NCBI RefSeq assembly: GCF_019916025.1
Contig: NZ_CP079737.1
Span: forward strand, 2,480,001-2,544,000
Direction: 5' to 3'
Origin: Paraclostridium bifermentans
Lineage (GTDB): Bacteria; Bacillota; Clostridia; Peptostreptococcales; Peptostreptococcaceae
DNA length: 64,000 nucleotides
Shown here: piece after piece, positions 35,800-43,177 of the stretch
Layout: each line of letters starts with the position of its first letter
Numbering within the stretch: position 1 is the first letter of the stretch
Position numbers and translations under genes: made by a program
Notes under the pieces: model-generated
What the model saw: only the letters and a program-made list of their open reading frames with translations
The model's database searches: none
What the model was told of the DNA's origin: nothing

Positions 35800-36522
35800 C
35801 TATTTACGTTTATTTTTTTTACCTTTTTTACTTCTACTATGTGAACTTGATTCTTCGTAATAATAGTTGTAATAACCATAAGATCCATTCGAATCTTCAA
35901 ATTTATTTAATACAACCCCTAGTAAGTTAGAATTAACTTTTGCTAATCGTTCTTTTGCTATTTTTACCATATCTACATCAACTTCTTTTGATGCCACTAC
36001 TAATATAGTTCCATCTGCATATGTAGATATTATTCCTGCATCAGTTATTATTCCAATAGGAGGTGCATCTATAAAAATGTAATCATAGTAATCTCTTAAT
36101 GATTCTATAAATGTTTTCATTTTCCTAGATCCCAGCATCTCAGATGGATTAGGAGGTATTTTCCCGCAACTAAGTACATCTAATCCTTTTATATCAGTTT
36201 TATGTACACATTCATCAAATGATTTTTGATTCGTTAATATCTCTGTAATCCCATGAGAATTACTAGCATTGAACATTCTATGAACTGTTGGATTTCTTAA
36301 ATCACCTTCAGCTACTAGGACTTTTTTGTCCTCCATTCCCGCAAAACTTATAGCTAAATTTGCTATAACTGTACTTTTCCCTTCATTTTGTTGCGAACTT
36401 GTTACTACTATAGTTTTTACTTCTTGATCTAAGTTTGAAAACTCTATGTTCGTTCTTATAGTTCTATAGGCTTCTGATATAGGTGATTTTGGATCTTTTC
36501 TAGTTATTAGTTTACTTGTCAT
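35800..36522 (-). CDS. Bacterial tyrosine kinase, CapB/YwqD-type
   Basis: 240 aa BY-kinase. SPISEAYRTIRTNIEFS opens the domain, Walker A is SSQQNEGKST (about 42-51), Walker A' lies in DYIFIDAPPIGIITDAG, and a C-terminal Tyr cluster GYYNYYYEE is the expected autophosphorylation tail. It works with the membrane activator encoded just upstream (wzz2, 2 bp apart) to control polymer length and export. It is the only BY-kinase in the window, so it may also act on the kinase-less locus 1 regulator. ATG preceded by AAGGTGGC. Confidence 0.92.
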   Translation of the reverse strand: MTSKLITRKDPKSPISEAYRTIRTNIEFSNLDQEVKTIVVTSSQQNEGKSTVIANLAISFAGMEDKKVLVAEGDLRNPTVHRMFNASNSHGITEILTNQKSFDECVHKTDIKGLDVLSCGKIPPNPSEMLGSRKMKTFIESLRDYYDYIFIDAPPIGIITDAGIISTYADGTILVVASKEVDVDMVKIAKERLAKVNSNLLGVVLNKFEDSNGSYGYYNYYYEESSSHSRSKKGKKNKRK

Positions 36523-36524
36523 AT

Positions 36525-37217
36525 TTATCTGCCACCTTTCTTCATATTTTCATTAGGTATAACTCCAAGTATAGGAAGTCCTAAATGTTTTTCTATGTCT
36601 TGAGGTGTTTTTATTTTATTATCCATATATTCTAGTAAAAATACTAAAAATAGTCCTATCATAACACCTAATACAGCAGCTATAGCTATATTCATTAATT
36701 TATTAGGTTTTATTGGTTTTTCAGGTGTAATAGCATGATCTATTACTTCAACGCTATTTGCTTTTGTTATTCTCTTGACTTCTTTTGTAAAAACTTTAGG
36801 TATAGCGTTCGCTATATCTCTAGCTCTTTTGGGATTTGTATCTTGAACTGTTATTGCCATTATTTGAGTGTCTTTGACTGGTGATACATTAATCATTTTG
36901 CTAACTTCTTCATAGTCCATATTTAAATCTAACTTATCTATTACTTCATCTAATACAGATCTAGATTTTATTATTTCTCCATAAGTTAATGTTAGCTTTT
37001 GAGTAACATTAAGTTGGTCTCCAGTTATCATATTGTCTGTTTTTTCATTTTGTTCTGTGTTTACAATCAATGTTGTATTTGCTTCATATGTTGGGCTTAG
37101 TACAAAAAAGCTTATTATTCCGCTTGTTAACATAGCAATTATAGTTATTAGTACAATTATCCAAGCCCTTTTTTTGATGATAAAAAAGTACTCCCTTAAG
37201 TCGATAGTTTCTTCCAT
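36525..37217 (-). CDS. Wzz/CapA-type chain-length regulator and kinase activator (locus 2)
   Basis: 230 aa. Membrane helices at about 19-40 and 175-197 flank an extracytoplasmic domain (YEANTTLIVNTEQN, QDTNPKRARDIANAIP). After the second helix the cytosolic tail NKIKTPQDIEKHLGLPILGV is the segment that activates the cognate BY-kinase in this family. The ATG chosen follows GGAGGG; a GTG four codons earlier lacks a ribosome site. It is the first gene of locus 2, followed at once by the kinase gene, and a palindrome lies upstream at 37273-37306. Confidence 0.9.
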   Translation of the reverse strand: MEETIDLREYFFIIKKRAWIIVLITIIAMLTSGIISFFVLSPTYEANTTLIVNTEQNEKTDNMITGDQLNVTQKLTLTYGEIIKSRSVLDEVIDKLDLNMDYEEVSKMINVSPVKDTQIMAITVQDTNPKRARDIANAIPKVFTKEVKRITKANSVEVIDHAITPEKPIKPNKLMNIAIAAVLGVMIGLFLVFLLEYMDNKIKTPQDIEKHLGLPILGVIPNENMKKGGR

Positions 37218-37272
37218 TTTTCCCTCCACTTTCTGAATATTAACTTTTATTTTAAATTTTTTGTATGTTATC

Positions 37273-37306
37273 CTGTCGTCAAATATGTTACCATGTTTGT
37301 CGACAG
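37273..37306. promoter_or_regulatory. 34-bp imperfect palindrome upstream of wzz2, candidate operator
   Basis: Half-sites CTGTCGTCAAATATGTT and its partner ACCATGTTTGTCGACAG match at 14 of 17 positions. A promoter-like TTTACA ... TAATAA (16-bp spacer) lies just upstream on the minus strand, so the palindrome would fall in the early transcribed region. A protein operator or a leader hairpin are both possible; the cognate regulator is unknown. Confidence 0.4.
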
Positions 37307-37397
37307 TTTCTACAAACGATATCGTTTTATTACATATTTCGACGTTTTTGTAAAAATCTTTAGCTTTTTTTTCATATTTATTATTTTTTCTTAATTT

Positions 37398-38177
37398 TTA
37401 TTCTTCTGTAATAGCTTGAGAGTCATTATTTTGCGAGCTATCAGTATTAGTATTTCCTCCATTTGTATTATTTCCGTTATTACTTTCAGTGTTATTATTG
37501 TTACCTTCGCTAGATCCATTATTTGAACCAGTATTATTATTGGTGTTATTATTGTTACTACTATTATTATTTGAGTTATTGTTATTATCCGGCTTATTAG
37601 TAGTATTGTTATTTGAATTATTATTGTGATTATTGCTTGGTTTATTTGGTTTTGGTGTAATTTGAGGTTTTTCTTGAATTTCTTTTTTAAGTTCTTCTTT
37701 TTTTACTTCAGAGCTACTTTTATCAATTTCTTTTTTAGTCTCTTCCTTTACGTTCGAAACAGTTTCTTTTTCAACCTTGTTATTTATTATTAACTTTCCA
37801 TCTTCAATGTCAAAATTTAATAAATTAGCACTTTTTAAAAGGTGTGGAGAGAGATATAATTCTTTATTTTCGTCTATTGGTTTTGTATCTATTGGAATTT
37901 TATATCCGTTCATTTTTTTTTCTTCTAGTGGATAGTAATTTCCATCTACTTTTGCAAAAGATGATTTATTTTTAATTATTACTTCTTTTGAATTTACACT
38001 TACTTTTAATTCTTCTTTAGATCCTTTTACTTCTCCGCCTAGTTTTTTTACTAAAGTTTTAAAAGGAACGTAATCTTGTCCATTTTTTTCAATTATTTTT
38101 ATTTCGTTTGCAAATGCAAGACTAGTTGTAGATAATGCTAGTACTGTTGTTAATGCTAGTATTTTTTTATTTTTCAT
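37398..38177 (-). CDS. Secreted stalk-domain (copper amine oxidase N-like) protein with Asn-rich tail
   Basis: 259 aa. Signal peptide of about 23 residues (ending LAFAN), then a domain at about 24-135 with GQDYVPFKTLVKKLGGEV and YYPLEEKKM, typical of the copper-amine-oxidase N-terminal-like stalk domain found in many exported Clostridia proteins. After a charged linker rich in KEE, residues about 185-255 are almost pure Asn/Ser/Gly/Thr low complexity. No sortase motif or membrane anchor is seen at the C-terminus. Cell-surface or secreted; the function is unknown. It sits between the unknown membrane protein gene and locus 2, possibly in the operon with the former (19-bp gap). Confidence 0.7.
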   Translation of the reverse strand: MKNKKILALTTVLALSTTSLAFANEIKIIEKNGQDYVPFKTLVKKLGGEVKGSKEELKVSVNSKEVIIKNKSSFAKVDGNYYPLEEKKMNGYKIPIDTKPIDENKELYLSPHLLKSANLLNFDIEDGKLIINNKVEKETVSNVKEETKKEIDKSSSEVKKEELKKEIQEKPQITPKPNKPSNNHNNNSNNNTTNKPDNNNNSNNNSSNNNNTNNNTGSNNGSSEGNNNNTESNNGNNTNGGNTNTDSSQNNDSQAITEE

Positions 38178-38196
38178 ATTGTACTCCTTTATAATT

Positions 38197-38901
38197 TTAT
38201 ATTTCTACTAATTCATTTTGTATAACTAAGCTTTTATTTTCTGATGTGTATTCCCAATTTGGTGCCTTGTTATTTTTACTATATGCTTTTATTTCTAACT
38301 TCTCTATTTTTTTATCTTTGTTTAAATCCTTTATTACTTCTCCTAAAAACTTCATTTGACTTAATGCTTTCCCAGGTTCTTTTATACTTTCGAGACTTAA
38401 TAATACTTGAGTTTTTCCATCTACCTCTTTTATAGATTCTACTGTATAATACTGTGGTACGCTTTTAGGCTCTTCTTTTATTGTGTGGTATGTTTGGATT
38501 TCTACTTGTTGTTGATCTACTGCTTTGATAAGAGTTTGAATTTTATCTACTTCGTAGTTGAATTTCTTTGCTTTTTCTTTATCATCGAATATGTATATAT
38601 TAAATTTTTTATTCATATCCTTTATTATATTTTTTGAAAGTTGTCCCATTTTCTCTCTATTAAAATCTTTTTTTTCTAAAACTACATATGTGCTTATTCC
38701 GTATTTTTCTTCTTGTTTTATTATTTCATAATCTTCTTTAGATATGTTTATTTCTGATTTAAAACTAGATACTCTAGATACGTAATGTTCTTCTTTTGAC
38801 TTTAATTTACCTCCCATGAGTGTAAAACATAAAACTACAACCACTGTCAAGGAGCAAGCTATAGTTATAACTAGTTTTTCATTTTTTTTATAATTCATCA
38901 T
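38197..38901 (-). CDS. Unknown single-pass membrane protein
   Basis: 234 aa. One N-terminal membrane helix (about 10-30), then an extracytoplasmic region of about 200 residues with alternating beta-like segments (EDYEIIKQEEKYGISTYVVLEKKDF and EVDGKTQVLLSLESIKEPG regions) and no motif I recognise. GGAGGG precedes two adjacent ATG codons; either may be used. It is 19 bp upstream of the stalk-domain protein gene and downstream of the LCP gene, so it probably belongs to the envelope module at 37-43 kb. No function assigned. Confidence 0.65.
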   Translation of the reverse strand: MMNYKKNEKLVITIACSLTVVVVLCFTLMGGKLKSKEEHYVSRVSSFKSEINISKEDYEIIKQEEKYGISTYVVLEKKDFNREKMGQLSKNIIKDMNKKFNIYIFDDKEKAKKFNYEVDKIQTLIKAVDQQQVEIQTYHTIKEEPKSVPQYYTVESIKEVDGKTQVLLSLESIKEPGKALSQMKFLGEVIKDLNKDKKIEKLEIKAYSKNNKAPNWEYTSENKSLVIQNELVEI

Positions 38902-39042
38902 TATTCCCTCCTAATATTTATTCTCTGATATAATATAGCACTTACTTTTTTGTTTTTCCGGCTAAATTTGTCGAATTCTCAAATTTATATCTTTTAATCT
39001 ATTTTACGGTTGTATTTATATTTTTTTAACATATAAAATTAT

Positions 39043-39095
39043 ATAGAAAAAACAAAAGCTACCTATTTGAAATAGATAGCTCTTGTTTTTTCTAT
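39043..39095. terminator. Bidirectional terminator at the LCP gene end
   Basis: ATAGAAAAAACAA and TTGTTTTTTCTAT flank an inner AGCTA/TAGCT stem; T-runs occur on both strands. It overlaps the LCP stop codon. Confidence 0.8.
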
Positions 39096-40003
39096 TGTTG
39101 TGTATAATTTTTATAGTCAAATATGAATTTTTTAAGTTGTTCGTTATTATATTCTTTATCCCAAAGAATTACCCATCCTTTTTCTTTATTTAGTATCTTT
39201 CCATCTCTATGTCCTTCAAGAGGGAATTCAAGTTGTGAGAATTCTGTAAAGTTCATTTTTATAACTTTATTAGCTAGTTTAAATATTTCCATTGGAGGTA
39301 TATTAGTTTTTGTATATCCTAATATAGTATTTCCTATTTCCATAAGATCTCCAGGATTACTTGATAATTTATTATATGCAGCTTGCATAACATTTCTTTG
39401 TCTGTTGTCTCTGTGATAAGCATCATCTGCATATCTTATTCTACTATAAGCTAAAGCTTCTGCTCCATTTAAAGTTTGCTTACCAGCAATATCTACCCCT
39501 GGAATATGACTTACTTCTTTGGATAATACATCAATCTCAACTCCACCTAAAGCATCTATAATTTTTTCAAAAGAGCTAAAACTTACAGCAGCATATTTAT
39601 CAATTTTCAGTCCAAAGTTTTTATCTATAGTTTGAAGTAAAAGAGCAGGCCCTCCATAAGCATAAGCATGTGTTAATTTCTCTTCCCCATAACCTGGAAT
39701 TTGTACATAAGTATCACGTGCAAGAGAAGTTATTCTAATATCATTATTCTTTTCATCGATAGTTAAAACCATCATAGAGTCGGATCTATTTCCCTTGTCT
39801 AGGTTGTTTCCATCCACTCCAGCTAATAGTATATTAGTTATCCCATCTTTATCATCTGCTTTTTCAATCTTATTTTTTACGTCTTTAGCTGCACTACTAT
39901 CATAAATAGAGTTTAGCTTAAAATAAAAATAACCAAAAGCCACAAGTGGAGTAGCTATTATAAACACAACTAATCCTATGACTATTTTTTTTAAAGTACT
40001 CAT
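39092..40003 (-). CDS. LytR-CpsA-Psr (LCP) family glycopolymer ligase
   Basis: 303 aa. N-terminal membrane anchor (about 7-28) then the LCP catalytic domain: ILLAGVDGNNLDKGNRSDSM, MMVLTIDEKNNDIRITSLARDTYV, LGGVEIDV, ALAYSRIRYADDAYHRDNRQRNV. The conserved Arg and Asp residues that bind the pyrophosphate lipid are present. LCP proteins transfer undecaprenyl-linked glycopolymers to peptidoglycan, so this enzyme is the likely attachment step for the polysaccharides of locus 1 and/or locus 2. ATG preceded by GGGAGG. Flanked by terminators, so probably monocistronic. Confidence 0.92.
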   Translation of the reverse strand: MSTLKKIVIGLVVFIIATPLVAFGYFYFKLNSIYDSSAAKDVKNKIEKADDKDGITNILLAGVDGNNLDKGNRSDSMMVLTIDEKNNDIRITSLARDTYVQIPGYGEEKLTHAYAYGGPALLLQTIDKNFGLKIDKYAAVSFSSFEKIIDALGGVEIDVLSKEVSHIPGVDIAGKQTLNGAEALAYSRIRYADDAYHRDNRQRNVMQAAYNKLSSNPGDLMEIGNTILGYTKTNIPPMEIFKLANKVIKMNFTEFSQLEFPLEGHRDGKILNKEKGWVILWDKEYNNEQLKKFIFDYKNYTQQ

Positions 40004-40095
40004 AAAATCCTCCCTATACTAATTATTAATTTAGATATCCATATATTAGCACATATAAATATCGGTTGCTACTTATTTTTCTTTAGCAAAAAATA

Positions 40096-40126
40096 AAACC
40101 AAGGCTTTAATTTTCATCCTTGGTTT
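40096..40126 (-). terminator. Terminator at the histidine kinase gene end
   Basis: AAACCAAGG pairs with CCTTGGTTT around a 13-nt loop, with an A/T-rich flank giving a short T-run. It overlaps the kinase stop codon. Confidence 0.65.
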
Positions 40127-41486
40127 ATTGATTACATTCTATAAGTATCTCTGTTCCTATTCCAACTTCACTTTTAATTTTCAATTTGTAGTTGTATAAA
40201 TTAATTATTTGAGCTGCAATAGATAGTCCTATTCCAAAGCTATTATTATATTTTCTTGATTTATCAACTCTATAGAATTTATCTGTTATCTTTGGAATTT
40301 CTTCTTTTTCTATTCCTATGCCATTATCCTTTATAGATATGTACATTTTCCTTTTTTCTCTGTACACTTTTATTTGTATTTTCTTTTCATCTTTTTCACA
40401 GTATTTTATAGCATTATCTATAAATATTATGAAAAGTTGCTTAAAATGTTTCTTGTTCATATAAATATAAGCATCTTTTTCACACTCGAATTTAAAATCA
40501 ACATCTTTTCTTATGACTTCAAAGTCATATATAATTTGATCGATTGAAGCTTCTAAGTTTATTTTTTCTATTTCTTCATCAACTATTGTTTTGTTGTCTA
40601 ATTTTCCAAGTTCTAATAAATCATTTACAAGTTTTGTTAATCTATCTACTTCATCTAAACTTATTTTAAGCGATTTGTTGAGTGTTTCAGGATCATTTTT
40701 TCCCCATCTATCTAGCATCTTTAAATGTCCTTTTAATATTGTTAGAGGGGTTCTAAGTTCGTGTGACGCATCTTGAACAAACTGTCTTTGAACTCCAAAT
40801 GAGTGTTCAACTGAGTCCATCATTTCATTGAATATTATATTAACTTTATCAAATTCATCTTTTGGATTTTGTATATATACTCTACTTGTTATTCCTTTTT
40901 CTTGTACCTCTTTCATAGTGTTGCTTAGGTTGTTTAATTTTTTTATAAACTGTCTTGATATATATATTCCTGCTATTAAGCTTATTATTAATCCTATTAT
41001 CAACATAAAAACAATTATAAGGATTGTATTTTCCAGGAAATCATCATATAATTCACTTTCTCGCTCTAAGTACATATAGTATTTTTGATCACCTATATGC
41101 ACCGGCGTTATTAAGCTTACCTTGTCGTTGTTTACGCTCAAAGATGTATCTATAATATATGAACTTGGTTTTTGATAATTGAAATGTTTAGGTTTTTCAT
41201 CCATTGTATTTAAAATTTCTTTGTTATCTGAATTATATATAATAGCATTTAAGTTCATAGATTCTAAAATTTCTTTTTGCACTTCATCCGAACTGTTGTT
41301 GTTAAGCAAAATTTCTAATTCATTCGCTCTTGATTGAATTTCTTCTTTTTCATATTTTATAGTCCAAACTCTAAATACTATAAATTGAGATATATAAGTT
41401 ATTAAAAATATTACTACTATAGATATAAATGATATAAGAGTCATTCTCCAGAATGTAGATAAAGATCTTAGTTTCTTTATAATCAT
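40125..41486 (-). CDS. Sensor histidine kinase
   Basis: 453 aa. Membrane helices at about 17-40 and 153-178 bracket an extracytoplasmic sensor of about 110 residues; HAMP follows to about 230; phospho-acceptor His242 lies in QDASHELRTPLTILKGH; the ATPase domain has NAIKYC, DNGIGIEKEEI and FGIGLSIAAQI. It phosphorylates the partner regulator encoded upstream, which it overlaps by 4 bp (ATGA). The signal is unknown. Its place beside LCP, PepSY and polysaccharide genes suggests envelope control, which is inference. Confidence 0.92.
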   Translation of the reverse strand: MIIKKLRSLSTFWRMTLISFISIVVIFLITYISQFIVFRVWTIKYEKEEIQSRANELEILLNNNSSDEVQKEILESMNLNAIIYNSDNKEILNTMDEKPKHFNYQKPSSYIIDTSLSVNNDKVSLITPVHIGDQKYYMYLERESELYDDFLENTILIIVFMLIIGLIISLIAGIYISRQFIKKLNNLSNTMKEVQEKGITSRVYIQNPKDEFDKVNIIFNEMMDSVEHSFGVQRQFVQDASHELRTPLTILKGHLKMLDRWGKNDPETLNKSLKISLDEVDRLTKLVNDLLELGKLDNKTIVDEEIEKINLEASIDQIIYDFEVIRKDVDFKFECEKDAYIYMNKKHFKQLFIIFIDNAIKYCEKDEKKIQIKVYREKRKMYISIKDNGIGIEKEEIPKITDKFYRVDKSRKYNNSFGIGLSIAAQIINLYNYKLKIKSEVGIGTEILIECNQ

Positions 41487-42154
41487 CTTAAAACATATCC
41501 TACGCCACGAACAGTATGTATATAATCATCGTTTTTTAATTTTGATCTTAGATGTCTTATATAAACATCTACTACATTAGTTTCTGCATCGTAATCATAT
41601 CCCCATACATGTTCTAATAAGTAGTCTCTAGTTAATACTTTATTTTCGTGTCTTATTAATTGAAGTAACAGTTCGTATTCTGTTGTAGTTAAGTTTATTA
41701 CGTCTTCTCCACACTTAACTATTCTAGCTTCTATATCTATAGTTATATCTTTAAATTTCAAAGAACTTGCATTATTGTGGCTTAAATTAACTCTTCTTAA
41801 TATTGTTTCTATTCTTGCTAAAAGTTCCTCTATTGCAAATGGTTTTACAATATAATCATCTGCTCCCATTTGAAGTCCAGAAACTTTATCCATAACATTA
41901 TCTCTTGCTGTTAACATTATTATAGGTGTGTTTTTTGATTTCCTTAAACGTCTACAGACTTCTAGCCCGTTTAAAGTTGGTAACATTAAGTCTAATATAA
42001 TCATATCATAATCTTTTTCTAAGGCCTTTTCTAAGCCTTCTTTTCCATCATTACACATTTCAGTTTCATATCCTTCATGTGATAATTCCATATTTATAAA
42101 TGATGCTATATTTTCTTCATCTTCTACTATTAATACTTTGTACAAAAAACTCAC
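41483..42154 (-). CDS. OmpR/PhoB-family response regulator
   Basis: 223 aa. Receiver domain with acidic pocket at EDE (about 11-13), phospho-acceptor Asp55 in MIILDLMLPTLNG and KPF at about 104; winged-helix DNA-binding domain from about 125, with TTEYELLLQLIRHENKVLTRDYLLEHVWGYDYDAETNVVDVYIRHLR typical of the subfamily (given here only as the region). Start GTG; a TTG three codons later, close to AAGGTGAG, is an alternative. Cotranscribed with the PepSY gene upstream (16 bp) and the kinase downstream (4-bp overlap). Confidence 0.92.
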   Translation of the reverse strand: MSFLYKVLIVEDEENIASFINMELSHEGYETEMCNDGKEGLEKALEKDYDMIILDLMLPTLNGLEVCRRLRKSKNTPIIMLTARDNVMDKVSGLQMGADDYIVKPFAIEELLARIETILRRVNLSHNNASSLKFKDITIDIEARIVKCGEDVINLTTTEYELLLQLIRHENKVLTRDYLLEHVWGYDYDAETNVVDVYIRHLRSKLKNDDYIHTVRGVGYVLR

Positions 42155-42170
42155 CTTCTTAATATATTTA

Positions 42171-42854
42171 TTAATCCATATTACTTGTACCTTGTTTTAC
42201 ATTTTCATTATCTATAGTTTCACTCTTTTTATCTGAGTTAGAATCATAGTTTTCTATATCTACTACTTCACCAGTAACAGAATCAACCTCTACTTCTTTT
42301 ATTGTATTATTTTTATCTTTTATTTTAAACTCATACACTATAGACATACTATCATCATCTATTTCTTTATCTACCCCAATAACTTCACCTTGTACCTTTT
42401 TTAATGCAATATTTTTCAACTCTTCTTCTGAGTATTTACTCTTAGACTTTATTTCATTATAATTATAACTTTTTTCATCATCACTGTCATAATCTTTATC
42501 ATCTTTTTCATTATGATTTTCCATATCTATTATAGCCCCAGTCTTTGAATCTAACTCTATTTCATTTAACATATTGTTTTTATCTTTTATTTTAAACTCA
42601 TAAACTACAGACATATTATCATCATCTAAATCTTTTTTAACTCCAACAACCTCTCCTGGAATTTGTTTTAAAGCTACCTTTTCTAATTGTGTTTGTGAGT
42701 AGTTTTCATTTGACTTTACATAAGCATAAGCTGCACCTGTACCTAAAACACTCAATCCAATAGCTCCACTTATCGTTAAAACCGCAAACTTCTTAAGCTT
42801 TCCTTTATAAGCCTTCAGATTTTCTATCTTATTTATTACATCTTCCTTTTTCAT
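42171..42854 (-). CDS. PepSY-domain membrane protein
   Basis: 227 aa. A positively charged N-terminus, one membrane helix (about 23-45), then two tandem PepSY repeats: each begins YSQTQLEKVALKQIPGE or YSEEELKNIALKKVQGE and ends with a DSKTGAIIDME or DSVTGEVVDIE signature. The repeats are separated by an acidic Asp/Asn/Lys linker. PepSY domains are thought to inhibit or sense extracellular proteases and often accompany sensor kinases. The ATG chosen is eight bases after GGAGG; an ATG five codons earlier precedes that site. It is first in the operon with the response regulator and kinase. Confidence 0.85.
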   Translation of the reverse strand: MKKEDVINKIENLKAYKGKLKKFAVLTISGAIGLSVLGTGAAYAYVKSNENYSQTQLEKVALKQIPGEVVGVKKDLDDDNMSVVYEFKIKDKNNMLNEIELDSKTGAIIDMENHNEKDDKDYDSDDEKSYNYNEIKSKSKYSEEELKNIALKKVQGEVIGVDKEIDDDSMSIVYEFKIKDKNNTIKEVEVDSVTGEVVDIENYDSNSDKKSETIDNENVKQGTSNMD

Positions 42855-42976
42855 AATCAATACCTCCATAAAATTTTAATTTTTACTATGAGCTTATTAT
42901 ATACAGCCATCATGAAAACTACTTTAAACAGGCATTAACTTAACATAAAAATAATATTAAAATTTTTTAATGTTAT

Positions 42977-43177
42977 AAAAAAAGACTGAGCTATACTTGG
43001 GCTCGGGATTGAATTTTATGTTGCAGCGACATTCTTTTTCATACCACAAAAAAAGACTGGTTTTATGTTTTTGGCTCGGGATTTGTGCTGTATGTTGCCG
43101 CGACATTTACAAGCATATTCCCAGCTTGTATGGAGCAAAACATACACACAAATCCCGAGCCCACAATAACCCAGTCT
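42977..43177 (-). repeat. Tandem-arm terminator array, family C, 2 units
   Basis: Read on the minus strand: a 5' arm (AGACTGGGTTAT, then GGCTCGGGATTTGTGTGTAT), an inner hairpin TACAAGC/GCTTGTA, a first 3' arm ending CCAGTCTTTTTTT, then a second, diverged 3' arm about 71 nt on, containing GTCGCTGCAACATA and ATCCCGAGCC and ending CAGTCTTTTTTT. Either 3' arm could pair with the single 5' arm. It begins just after the VWA gene stop and is homologous to 48851-49127. Confidence 0.7.
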
